Shown: positions 38,651-46,871 of the stretch, in pieces
Layout: every line of letters begins with the position of its first letter
Position numbering within the stretch: the first letter of the stretch is position 1
Source: Kiloniellales bacterium
Lineage (GTDB): Bacteria > Pseudomonadota > Alphaproteobacteria > Kiloniellales > JAKSDN01
Assembly: GCA_030064845.1 (NCBI GenBank)
Contig: JASJEC010000013.1
Location: forward strand, 44,526 to 108,525
Direction of reading: 5' to 3'
DNA length: 64,000 nucleotides
Made by a program: the position numbers and the translations under genes
The notes under the pieces: model-generated
The model's database searches: none
The model's input: the letters and a program-made list of their open reading frames with translations, nothing else
What the model was told of the DNA's origin: nothing

Positions 38651-39610
38651 TCATCCAAATGCTGGATTGCGCAAAGGCGGACAACTTACACCTCTACCGG
38701 GACTCACAATGTGCGGCTTTCGTCCAAAGGCACTGAAGTATCGCTCTCCTTGAGTTGGTTGACCGGGCTTAGTGAACCATTGATTTTTCTTGGCTGAAGG
38801 AGGACAGGGAAATTTGAAATCGTACACTTCACGCACGTCTGTTGGATTACCTGCGTCATGCAGAACCACATCCGGCACCTGGCTGCCTGCCGGATTGTAT
38901 GGTGGGTTGGGCGGGCCATCGGTAGCGAGAGTACCGTTACCTACCGACCCCTTATAGGGCTGCTGAATGCTTGCTTCATCTGCTCGGCCAAGCTCTTCCA
39001 TTTTGGCGGCGACACAAGCCTCGGCTTCCCGGCCTTTGATGATTCCCAAGGCCTGTTTGGTTTTCATTCTTTCGCCTTCAAACTCTATCTCCTTTTCGCA
39101 CCGCTCTTTTGTTGGTGGCCCACCGTAGTTTCTTTGGTTGACTTCTTCCTCTGCCTGCTTGGCACAATCGCTCAGGATGCGCTCGAATTCCGCAACCGCG
39201 ATCATGCCTTCAAAGTCGCCGGCGAGATCGACCGTGTTCTTGTGGTTGTGAAACTTCTTGTCGGTGAGCCGGCAGGCGTTCTTGCCGTCCATCTTCACGT
39301 CGAAGGAATAAGTGATCCAGTCGGTTTCCTTCTTGAAAGTGCTCGACTTGATTCCGCCGACCGTGCCGGGTTCGTCGCCAAAGCTCGTGCTGTATTGCGA
39401 TCCCTTGACGGCGGCCATGTTGCCGCCATCGACTTTCACGGTTTTGGTGCCCTTCGTCAGGTTCTTGGAGAAGGCGATGTTCGGATAGGGGATCGGCACC
39501 GGACCGCCAGGCGTCGGCGTCTTGCATACATCGGGGATCGTCGCGACGGAGAAGCCGTTGCTGCCCTTGTGGGACAGGCCGAGCCCGTTGACCGCGATCG
39601 TCAGAGCCAT
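38651..39610 (-). CDS. DUF4150 (PAAR-like) T6SS effector with predicted PD-(D/E)xK nuclease end
   Basis: A 319-residue chimeric protein. Residues 1-130 are a DUF4150 PAAR-like domain (SNGFSVATIPDVCKTPTPGGP, given here split as GFSVATIPDVCKTPTPGG; later KNTVDLAGDF) that caps the VgrG spike. Residues 140-319 are a toxin domain with PDVV (Asp247), then VREVYDFKFPCP (Asp264, Lys266) and QGERYFSAFG, which fits a PD-(D/E)xK nuclease like the VRR-Nuc effectors (TseV). The C-terminal half (below about 39200) is AT-rich while the PAAR part has the genome's normal composition, indicating toxin swapping. The gene follows the ketosynthase-like gene by 2 nt and is followed by its immunity gene. Confidence 0.85.
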   Translation of the reverse strand: MALTIAVNGLGLSHKGSNGFSVATIPDVCKTPTPGGPVPIPYPNIAFSKNLTKGTKTVKVDGGNMAAVKGSQYSTSFGDEPGTVGGIKSSTFKKETDWITYSFDVKMDGKNACRLTDKKFHNHKNTVDLAGDFEGMIAVAEFERILSDCAKQAEEEVNQRNYGGPPTKERCEKEIEFEGERMKTKQALGIIKGREAEACVAAKMEELGRADEASIQQPYKGSVGNGTLATDGPPNPPYNPAGSQVPDVVLHDAGNPTDVREVYDFKFPCPPSAKKNQWFTKPGQPTQGERYFSAFGRKPHIVSPGRGVSCPPLRNPAFG

Positions 39611-39612
39611 CC

Positions 39613-40707
39613 CTAGTTAGCCTCCTCATGGGCGGCCAATACCATGGCCGCGCGTGCGCCGCCGTTGGAACCTGCAAAAGCGAAGCTGTAAGGCCCCGGC
39701 GCATAGCCCCTGGACTGTGCGACTGCCGTCAGGATGGCAAACAGCGGCCCCGAGGCCGCGCCGACGTCGCCCCAACTCTCTGCGGGAGTCTGAAAATCGG
39801 CGCCCTCCAGGAAATGCTCTCGGTTCCTCAACATGGCGAAGCCGTACTCGTTGCCCCGATAGGGGTCTCCGTTGAGATCGCAGAGGGTGTGGGCGATGTA
39901 GGCCTCGGAAAAGCCTGGTTTCATCAGTGCGGCCTTCCACGCGGTCGACATTCCCTTACCGACGCAAACGCTTTCCGTGAGGTTCCGGTTGGGCTCCTGG
40001 GCCGAGCCCTCGGCGATGACACCGACTGCCGCCGAAGCGCCGATCTGCTGCAGGACTTCCGGCGCTGCCAGCAGGCAGAAGGCGGCCGCTTCGCCGGGAG
40101 CAAATCCCCAGGTCGTCCTCTCGGAATGCAGCTGATCAAGGTCGTCTAGCCACTCCAGCGTGTCGGCGAAGATGTAGCTCTCGACGCCACCGACCAGGAC
40201 CAGGCTCGCCGCGCCTTTCTCCAGGACCGCGAGCGCGTGGCCGAAGGCCGCTATGCTGCCGGCATGGCCCGCGGCCGTGAAATGGGCATCGGAGACCGGC
40301 GCGATCTGCGAAACCTGGTCGACGACACGCTCGCCAATGCTGTGCAGCGCGTCCTTGGTCAGCCCAGGCCGCGCCTCGGGCAAGGCCAGGGCGACCGAGA
40401 GTCCGTCGTCGCCGTCCAGGGCCTTCGCCAGATCGAAGGGAGCAAGAGCCTCGGCGATCGCCGGTGCGGCCAGGGCGGTGAAGCGATCGCTGGGATCATT
40501 CGCCTCCTCGAGCTCTGGCACCATGGCGACGAACATGGGCTCGCCGGCCCGGTCGATCATGAAGGGGTGCTCTTCGATATTGATCAGACCGGCGCGTACG
40601 GCGGCCGCGGTCGCCGGCGCGTCATGGCCGACCGCTGTCTGCGCTCCGTAGCCGATGATCCCCGCCGATTGCATTTCCCCTCCAAGACCCATCAGGCCGG
40701 TTGCCAC
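39613..40707 (-). CDS. Degenerate beta-ketoacyl synthase-like protein of the T6SS cargo operon
   Basis: A 364-residue thiolase-fold protein (GIIGYGAQTAVGHDAP at the start, LVLVGGVESYIF in the middle, AFAGSNGGARAAMVL at the end). The catalytic triad of real ketosynthases looks lost: the nucleophile region reads TAAGHAGS (144-151) with no Cys, the second His region reads WGDVGAASGP (312-321) with Asp in place of His, and only the first His region AHTLCDLNGDP (272-282) retains one. Such proteins occur beside DUF2169 and DUF4150 genes in T6SS islands and are thought to be adaptors. Its start overlaps the DUF2169 gene by 16 nt; Met12 (40674) is an alternative start. Confidence 0.8.
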   Translation of the reverse strand: MATGLMGLGGEMQSAGIIGYGAQTAVGHDAPATAAAVRAGLINIEEHPFMIDRAGEPMFVAMVPELEEANDPSDRFTALAAPAIAEALAPFDLAKALDGDDGLSVALALPEARPGLTKDALHSIGERVVDQVSQIAPVSDAHFTAAGHAGSIAAFGHALAVLEKGAASLVLVGGVESYIFADTLEWLDDLDQLHSERTTWGFAPGEAAAFCLLAAPEVLQQIGASAAVGVIAEGSAQEPNRNLTESVCVGKGMSTAWKAALMKPGFSEAYIAHTLCDLNGDPYRGNEYGFAMLRNREHFLEGADFQTPAESWGDVGAASGPLFAILTAVAQSRGYAPGPYSFAFAGSNGGARAAMVLAAHEEAN

Positions 40708-41756
40708 ATGCCACTATCAACCTCTTCCCTCGGCCGCATGATGCGCTCCTTGAGGGACACCGTGGTCGACAGCAGCTTCTGCACCTTGTGATGGCACGGC
40801 AAGGCGCTGACCCAGAGCATCGAAACCCGCGGCTGGTCGCCTTCAAGGGCTACGGTCTTGATCTGCCCGCGGTGCTGGGCGCTGGATCCGTCGGAGAATC
40901 TTGTGGAAAAGACGAACGCCAGGCGCGGCAGGCGGAATGACAAGCGTCCGCCTCCAGGAGTCAAATTGACGAGAACAACCTCCTCTCCGCCCTTCAGTAC
41001 TGCGGCAGATTGCTGGTGCTGCGGGGCGCAGTGCTGGTAGCGGAAATCGAAATCCTCCGGCAGCAGCGGCTGGCGTTCCTCCAGCCAACGGTCGTCATAG
41101 GTGCCTGAGAACCCGACGCGCGGCTGCCAGTGATGGGCAATGGGTCCGAACCCCATGGGTTCCGGCCGATCTCCGGCCGCCCTAATGGGTTGCCGGGGAT
41201 CCTCGATGTTTGGCAGCGGCTTGTCGAGAAGGTGCTCCGGCTCTGTCGCAAACCCTCGGCCTACGGGGTTTCGCTGCTCCCAGGCATGCTTCTCCGGATC
41301 CGGATCTGACAGGTCAATTCCACCGAAGGAGCGCTCCCACGCCAGCGGCATCCTGGTGAAAGGCTCGATCGGCGTCATGGCCAAGCCGGCCCGGGTCTTT
41401 TCCCACCGACGGTCGCCGACGACGCGGGCCCGGCGCTGAATTCCAGCCACGCGAAATCCGATCTCGAGCGACTTCACCGGACCTTCGGGGCTATGGGCTT
41501 GCCCTTCGAGCAGAACGTCGGTGCCGGGCTTGTCGAGCAGGAGATCGCTGTCGTGCAGCATGCTGCTGGTTCCCGGATCTCCGCGAAACTCCGGAAACAG
41601 GCGGACCGGCACTTGTTCGGGCGCAAGCCCCGTGCCGCCATCGGGCAAGACATCGAATGTGGCCTTTACCCCGACCAGCCAGACCTCGGCCCCGGTCTTA
41701 TCTCTCACCCAGGCTCTCTCGGCTGCGAACGGCGTCTGGTTATCGATCGACCACAT
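40692..41756 (-). CDS. DUF2169-family T6SS adaptor/chaperone protein
   Basis: A 354-residue protein typical of DUF2169: begins MWSIDNQTPFAAERAWVRDK, with FEIGFRVAGIQ-like SLEIGFRVAGIQRRARVVG, PLAWERSFGGIDLSD, and RNPVGRGFA in the central part and RYQHCAPQHQQ near the C-terminus. DUF2169 proteins are adaptors that help load PAAR/VgrG effectors and are encoded next to them. The start ATG at 41756 matches the family; the frame extends further upstream without similarity. It overlaps the ketosynthase-like gene by 16 nt. Confidence 0.87.
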   Translation of the reverse strand: MWSIDNQTPFAAERAWVRDKTGAEVWLVGVKATFDVLPDGGTGLAPEQVPVRLFPEFRGDPGTSSMLHDSDLLLDKPGTDVLLEGQAHSPEGPVKSLEIGFRVAGIQRRARVVGDRRWEKTRAGLAMTPIEPFTRMPLAWERSFGGIDLSDPDPEKHAWEQRNPVGRGFATEPEHLLDKPLPNIEDPRQPIRAAGDRPEPMGFGPIAHHWQPRVGFSGTYDDRWLEERQPLLPEDFDFRYQHCAPQHQQSAAVLKGGEEVVLVNLTPGGGRLSFRLPRLAFVFSTRFSDGSSAQHRGQIKTVALEGDQPRVSMLWVSALPCHHKVQKLLSTTVSLKERIMRPREEVDSGMWQPA

Positions 41757-41818
41757 GGGGCTACCAGTCTTCCCAAGATCCAAGCGGCGAAATGCTATTC
41801 CTACCTGCTCCGTCCGGC

Positions 41819-42385
41819 TCAGTTGATCTGCACCGAGCCACCCTTGATCCGGTTCGCGCCGGACGAACGGCTGAGCAGGTAGGCACCGCGGATCAGGACC
41901 TTGCCGGCGCGGGTCAGGGTGATGCTGGCCCGGCCGCATTTCAGCTGGATCTGCTTCTTCGCGCTGATCACCAACTCCTCGCCGTCGACCTTTGCCGTGA
42001 TCGGCTGACCGGTCTCGACAGCGATCTCGCGCTCGGCCGGCTGCCGCAGCAGGCCGACAACGAAGGGCCGGCGCGGGTCGCCGTCGGCGAACAGCAGGGC
42101 GACTTCCTGGCCGACCGACTCGGCGCCGATGGCCGCCGCGCTCAAGGCGGCGAGCGGCGCGCCCTCGGCGTTGCCGGGGAAATCGACCAGCGGCGTCCCG
42201 TCGGGCGCCAGGTCGGCCAGCCGGCCGATCACGACCTGCGGCAGGCCGGGCGCGGCAGTGGACGCCGTCTCGCCGGCCTTGGAAGCTTCTTTCGCATTCA
42301 GTGAAGACATCGTCGCCAGCCCCGTTCCGAATGATGCGAGAGGGCCCTGTTGCGGGTTGACGGGCTCTTCTTGATAAAACTGCAA
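41819..42385 (-). CDS. DUF6484-family T6SS-associated protein
   Basis: A 188-residue protein with a short beta-rich core: VVIGRLADLAPDGTPLVDFPG at the start of the domain (given split as VVIGRLADLAPDG), then VALLFADGDPRRPFVVGLL, and a repeat-like needle region KVDGEELVISAKKQIQLKCG that resembles the end of a VgrG/DUF2345 needle. I associate this with DUF6484, found at the head of DUF2169 effector operons. It is the first gene of the cargo operon; the promoter should lie between 42386 and meaB at 42553. Confidence 0.78.
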   Translation of the reverse strand: MQFYQEEPVNPQQGPLASFGTGLATMSSLNAKEASKAGETASTAAPGLPQVVIGRLADLAPDGTPLVDFPGNAEGAPLAALSAAAIGAESVGQEVALLFADGDPRRPFVVGLLRQPAEREIAVETGQPITAKVDGEELVISAKKQIQLKCGRASITLTRAGKVLIRGAYLLSRSSGANRIKGGSVQIN

Positions 42386-42552
42386 CCTGAAATTGGTTGA
42401 GAGTTTTCAGGAAGTTCGGAGCGCGGTCAAGGGCGCCGCCTCCAGGCGTCGCAGAGAATTCATGGGGGAGAGGACCGCCTGCCCTTCCCTCCGCTTGTCC
42501 CGAGCGGCGAATCCATTAGTGTCCGGGACCATCGACCCGCGTTTCAGCCGCC

Positions 42553-43572
42553 ATGGCCAAGGAAAGACCTCTCGACCGGCCCGCCGACCTCGCGTCCCGC
42601 CTGCGCGGCGGTGACCGTCGCGCCCTGGCGCGCGCGATCACCGTGATCGAGTCGAGCCGGGACGACCACCGGGCGGAGGCCGAGGCGTTGCTGGCGGCGC
42701 TGCTGCCGGCGACCGGCGGGGCGATCAGGATCGGGATCTCGGGGGTGCCCGGCGTCGGCAAGTCGAGCTTCATCGAACGCTTCGGGCTGATGCTGGTCGA
42801 GCGCGGTCACAGGGTCGCGGTGCTCGCCGTCGACCCCTCGTCACAGCGCGGCGGCGGCGCGATCCTCGGCGACAAGACCCGCATGCCCGAGCTCTCGCAA
42901 CGCCGCGAAGCCTTCATCCGCCCCTCGCCGGCCGGGGCGACCCTGGGCGGCGTCGCCCGGCGCTCGCGCGAGGCCCTGCTGCTCTGCGAAGCGGCCGGCT
43001 TCGACGTGATCGTGGTCGAGACCGTCGGGGTCGGTCAGGCCGAGACCGCCGTGGCCGACATGGTCGACCTCTTCCTCCTCCTGCTGCTGCCCTCCGGCGG
43101 CGACGAGCTCCAGGGCCTGAAGCGGGGGATCATGGAGCTCGCCGAGCTGATCGTGGTCAACAAGGCCGACGGCGACCTGGCGGCAGCGGCCCGGCGCACC
43201 GCCGCCGAGTACCACGCGGCCCTGGGCCTGCTGCGGCCGACCGACCCCCGCTGGCAGACCGCCGTGATGACCTGCTCCGCCCATACCGGGGCGGGAATCG
43301 CCGAGGTCTGGGACGCGATCGGCCGCTTCCGCGAGGCCATGGCCTGGGGCCGGCCCGATGGCGCCCTCGCGGCGAAGCGCCGGGGCCAGGCGCGGGCCTG
43401 GCTGTGGCGCGAGGTCGGCGACGGGCTGATGGCCGCACTCAAGGCCGACGGCGGCGAGACCGGCCGGATCGAGGCCGAGGTGGCGGCCGGCCGGATGACC
43501 CCGGAGGCCGGCGCCCGGACCCTAATCCGGGGCTTTCTGGCGCGGTCCGGCCGCGGCCGCCAAGAGCCTTGA
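42553..43572 (+). CDS. meaB: MeaB G3E GTPase for methylmalonyl-CoA mutase
   Basis: A 339-residue MeaB/ArgK-type GTPase that protects and reloads the B12-dependent methylmalonyl-CoA mutase. Walker A is GVPGVGKS at residues 64-71; Walker B-like [14 protein letters not shown] and the base-recognition NKAD (VVNKADGDL) follow. The length is normal. The mutase itself is not in the window, but the cobalt chelatase genes cobS/cobT nearby show that the organism makes the cofactor aerobically. Standalone gene. Confidence 0.93.
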   Translation: MAKERPLDRPADLASRLRGGDRRALARAITVIESSRDDHRAEAEALLAALLPATGGAIRIGISGVPGVGKSSFIERFGLMLVERGHRVAVLAVDPSSQRGGGAILGDKTRMPELSQRREAFIRPSPAGATLGGVARRSREALLLCEAAGFDVIVVETVGVGQAETAVADMVDLFLLLLLPSGGDELQGLKRGIMELAELIVVNKADGDLAAAARRTAAEYHAALGLLRPTDPRWQTAVMTCSAHTGAGIAEVWDAIGRFREAMAWGRPDGALAAKRRGQARAWLWREVGDGLMAALKADGGETGRIEAEVAAGRMTPEAGARTLIRGFLARSGRGRQEP

Positions 43573-43664
43573 CCCGGCGGGCCGGGTGGCCTAGAACCGC
43601 CGCTCGTCGGGGAGCCTAGGGTTCGCCCGTCCACCACCTTTCGCGAATTCGGATCGAAGACCCC

Positions 43665-43961
43665 ATGTCCAGACGCTGCGACTTCACAGGCAAGGGCGTG
43701 CAGACCGGCAACAACGTCAGCCACGCCAACAACAAGACGCGCCGGCGCTACCTGCCGAACCTGCAGAAGGCCTCGCTCATGAGCGACGCGCTGGGCAAGG
43801 CCGTGCAGGTCCGCCTGACGACCAGCGCGATCCGCACGATCGAGAAGCGCGGCGGCCTCGACGCCTACCTGACCTCGACTCCGGCGGCCAAGCTCGGCAA
43901 GAAGGCCCGCGACCTCAAGAAGCAGATCGAGAAGGCCAAGGCGAAAAGCGTCGCCGCCTGA
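43665..43961 (+). CDS. rpmB: 50S ribosomal protein L28
   Basis: A 98-residue basic protein beginning [20 protein letters not shown] and containing [20 protein letters not shown], the clear L28 signature, with the alphaproteobacterial C-terminal extension [17 protein letters not shown] monocistronic arrangement without L33 next to it is common in this class. It has an ATG start, with a weak GATCGAAGA upstream. Confidence 0.97.
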   Translation: MSRRCDFTGKGVQTGNNVSHANNKTRRRYLPNLQKASLMSDALGKAVQVRLTTSAIRTIEKRGGLDAYLTSTPAAKLGKKARDLKKQIEKAKAKSVAA

Positions 43962-43999
43962 CGACCTGCCGCTCCGCCGGTCCTAACTCCCGGTCTTCC

Positions 44000-44995
44000 T
44001 CACTCTTCCAGTGCGAAGTGCAGCAGGAGCGTGCGCTGGAGCGGATTGAAGTTGTTGTCCGACATCAGGTAGACCAGCGTCTCCCCCGGCCCGCCCCGGC
44101 GCACCGCCAGAGCTTCCATGTTGTCGACCGCCAGCGGCGGGCGAAACATCGCCAGTTCGGCCCCTATTAGCCTGGCGCCGGGCTTGATGCGCCGGGCTTC
44201 GAGACGCACCAGGCGGATCCCGAGCCCGCCCAAGAGCGAGAAGCGGCGTTCCAGAACCAGCACGTCGCCGTCGGGCAGCAGCGCCGCCGCGGTCGGTTTG
44301 AACCCCCCCGGGCCCGGCCGGTAGCTCACTTGGCGCCAGGCGTCTCCCTCCTGCAGAAAGGCGGCCAGGGCGCCGGGATCGCCGGGCGCCGGCATCTCCT
44401 CGGTGAATACCAGGATCGCGCCGTCGGCCAGCTGGAGCATGGCCTCGACGCCGCCGTTGACCGGCGCCCGGGCGAGGTCCGGCGGCCCGTCGAAGCGCTC
44501 GGCCCCGCCCGAGAGCGGGCTGGCCTCCGGCCGCGCCGGGTAGCGCCAGATCCGGTGGCGGCCCTCGAAACCGACCAGCAGCGCCCCGTCGGAGAGCCGG
44601 ATGACCGATTCGGCGTCGTTCAGCTTCTGGTCGGCCAGCGGCTTGCCGTCGAGGTCGAGGATCGGGGCCATCACGGCGTCGCGTAGGCCGACCAGCTTGC
44701 CGGAATCATAGACCAGGCGCGCCGTCAGCCAGTGGCCCCGGTCGCTCAAGGCCGTGATCCCGCCGCCGTTGGGCTCGACCAGCATCGCGGAGAAGCCGCC
44801 GAACCGGCGATCCGCCGCGCTGAGCTCCAGCCCGCCGCGCCAAGCGAGCACCCCGACCCGGTCCCTTTCGGGCGTCTCCGGATCCAGCAGAACCCGCCTG
44901 GCCGTAACATCGACGGGATCCGCCGCACAGGCCGCCGCCGCCACGGCAGTCACCAGGAGGGTCAGGGAGAGCTGCAGAAAGAAGCGAGCGCGCAT
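44000..44995 (-). CDS. Exported esterase-like/phytase-like beta-propeller protein
   Basis: A 331-residue protein with a signal peptide (MRARFFLQLSLTLLVTAVAAA, cut near AACAADP) and the esterase-like activity of phytase fold (PF13449): FGGFSAMLVEPNGGGITALSDRGHW and NMEALAVRRGGPGETLVYLMSDNNFN, given here in parts SDRGHW and SDNNFN. The function is not established; members are annotated as phytase-like or phosphodiesterase-like. The start at 44995 gives a proper signal peptide, while the frame is open 12 codons further upstream. It is divergent from the L,D-transpeptidase gene with only 93 nt between them, so the promoters overlap. Confidence 0.83.
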   Translation of the reverse strand: MRARFFLQLSLTLLVTAVAAAACAADPVDVTARRVLLDPETPERDRVGVLAWRGGLELSAADRRFGGFSAMLVEPNGGGITALSDRGHWLTARLVYDSGKLVGLRDAVMAPILDLDGKPLADQKLNDAESVIRLSDGALLVGFEGRHRIWRYPARPEASPLSGGAERFDGPPDLARAPVNGGVEAMLQLADGAILVFTEEMPAPGDPGALAAFLQEGDAWRQVSYRPGPGGFKPTAAALLPDGDVLVLERRFSLLGGLGIRLVRLEARRIKPGARLIGAELAMFRPPLAVDNMEALAVRRGGPGETLVYLMSDNNFNPLQRTLLLHFALEE

Positions 44996-45088
44996 GCCTT
45001 CGCGTTTGCGGTCTGGCGCGGAAATTGTCAACCGCTCGCCGCGACGTCGGGTAACGCGGCGTCAACCAGTCGTTATCTAAGCTGGGAC

Positions 45089-46699
45089 ATGCCCAATCGT
45101 ATTTTCCACGGCCTGCGGCGCGGCCTCGCCGGGCTCGCGCTGCTGACGGTCCTGATTGCGCCGGCCGCCGCGGAGACGCCGGCCGAGATCCTGCGGCAGC
45201 GTCTCGAAGCGGAGGCGCCGCGGATCGAGGGCCGCGCCCTCGACCGTTGGCCGCTCGCCGAGATCTACCGGGAACGCGCCTTCGCGCCGCTCTGGCTCGG
45301 GGCGGACCGCGGCGCGAAGCGGGCCCGGCAGATCGCCGCCGCGCTCCGCGCGGCCGCCCGGGAAGGCCTGGAGCCCGGCAGCTACGCGGTCGACGCCATC
45401 ACGGTCCGGGCCGGGTCCGAGGACCCCCGGCGCCAGGCCGAGCTCGAACTCCTGATCACCAGCCAACTGCTCGGCTATCTGTCCGACCTGCGGCACGGCC
45501 GGCCGGCCGCGCGCGCCGCCGATCCGGACCTGCACCTGCCGCGCGGCAGGCTCGACGTCCCGGCGGAGCTGGCGGCGGCCGAGGCCTCCTTCGATCTCGC
45601 CAGGCACCTGTCCGACCGGGCGCCGTCGCGTCCGGCCTACCGCGCCCTGCGGCGTCACCTCGCGGATCTGCGCGACCGTGCCGCCGCGCGCCCGGTGCCC
45701 GGCGGCGAGCCCCTGGAGGAGGGCATGACGGGGCGGCGGGTCGCGCGCCTGCAAGAGCGCCTCTGGGCGAGCGGCGATCTGGCGGTCGCGCCGCGCCGGC
45801 CCGCGGAATTGGATTTCGACCTGGTCGACGCGGTCCGCCGGTTCCAGCTGCGCCACGACCTAGAGACCGACGGCGTCGCCGGGCCGGCCACCCTGCGCAG
45901 GCTGAACCGGACGACCGAGGCGCGCATCCAGCAGGTCATCATCAACATGGAGCGCCTGCGCTGGCTGCCCGCGGTCGCCGACAGCCGCGCCATCCTGGTC
46001 AATCTCGCCGGTTTCCGCCTCGAAGTGCAGGAGAGCGGCCGGCCGGTGATGGCCATGCCGGTCATCGTCGGGCGGCGCTATCGCCAGAGCCCGGCCTTCG
46101 CCGGCTCCATGACCTACATGGAGCTCAACCCGACCTGGACCGTGCCCAAGTCGATCGCGGTGCGCGACTATTTGCCGAAACTGCGCCAGGATCCCGGCGC
46201 GCTGGCCGAGAAGGACTTTCGCATCCTGCGCGGCGGCCGAGAGGTCGAGGCCCGGGAGGTCGACTGGTCCCAGGTCTCGGCCGAGCGCTTCCCCTACGTG
46301 CTGCAGCAGAGCCCGGGGCCGAGCAACGCCTTGGGCCGGATCAAGTTCATGTTCCCCAACCGCTTCGCGGTCTATCTCCACGACTCGCCGGCGGACGAGC
46401 TGTTCAGCCGCCGGATCCGCACCTTCTCGTCCGGCTGCATCCGCGTGGCGCGGCCCATGGAGCTGGCCGCCTACCTGCTGCGCGACGATCCCGACTGGGA
46501 CCCCTGGCGCCTCGAGGACGTGATCGCGACCGGGGAGACCACGCAGGTCGGCCTGCCGAAGGCGGTGCCGGTCTACATCACCTATGCCACGGTATGGGTC
46601 GGCGACGACGGTGCGGCGCACTACCGGCCGGACATCTACGGCCGCGACGCCCGGCTGGGACGCGCGCTGTTCGGGCGCGGCTACCGCGCCGAGTCCTAA
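45089..46699 (+). CDS. YcbB-type L,D-transpeptidase
   Basis: A 536-residue exported enzyme that forms 3-3 crosslinks in peptidoglycan. An N-terminal signal peptide (RIFHGLRRGLAGLALLTVLI) is followed by a YcbB N-domain, a peptidoglycan-binding domain (MTGRRVARLQERLWASGDL around residue 215-285), and the YkuD catalytic domain, with the active-site Cys450 in SSGCIRVARP and the preceding His in VYLHDSPA. The open frame extends 119 codons upstream, but the ATG at 45089 gives the signal peptide and the correct family length. It ends next to a family A repeat that separates it from convergent cobT. Confidence 0.93.
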   Translation: MPNRIFHGLRRGLAGLALLTVLIAPAAAETPAEILRQRLEAEAPRIEGRALDRWPLAEIYRERAFAPLWLGADRGAKRARQIAAALRAAAREGLEPGSYAVDAITVRAGSEDPRRQAELELLITSQLLGYLSDLRHGRPAARAADPDLHLPRGRLDVPAELAAAEASFDLARHLSDRAPSRPAYRALRRHLADLRDRAAARPVPGGEPLEEGMTGRRVARLQERLWASGDLAVAPRRPAELDFDLVDAVRRFQLRHDLETDGVAGPATLRRLNRTTEARIQQVIINMERLRWLPAVADSRAILVNLAGFRLEVQESGRPVMAMPVIVGRRYRQSPAFAGSMTYMELNPTWTVPKSIAVRDYLPKLRQDPGALAEKDFRILRGGREVEAREVDWSQVSAERFPYVLQQSPGPSNALGRIKFMFPNRFAVYLHDSPADELFSRRIRTFSSGCIRVARPMELAAYLLRDDPDWDPWRLEDVIATGETTQVGLPKAVPVYITYATVWVGDDGAAHYRPDIYGRDARLGRALFGRGYRAES

Positions 46700-46730
46700 A
46701 GCAGGTAGCTGAAGAAGGGCTCAGTCGGAA

Positions 46731-46810
46731 CCATCACCCTTCGACAAGCTCAGGGTGAGGGCGAGAAGCTTTAAGCACTTACCCTCATCCTGAGCCTGTC
46801 GAAGGATGAC
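46731..46810. repeat. Palindromic intergenic repeat, family A, copy 3
   Basis: An 80-nt inverted repeat: CCATCACCCTTCGACAAGCT on the left and CCTGAGCCTGTCGAAGGATG on the right. Same family as 22259-22338 and 26209-26289, inverted relative to copy 1 in its arm order. It lies between the convergent L,D-transpeptidase and cobT genes. Confidence 0.85.
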
Positions 46811-46871
46811 CGAGATCAAGAACTCAAGAGTTGTGCAGCAACCTGCCAGTGGGGCTAGCGGGTTTTCAGCG

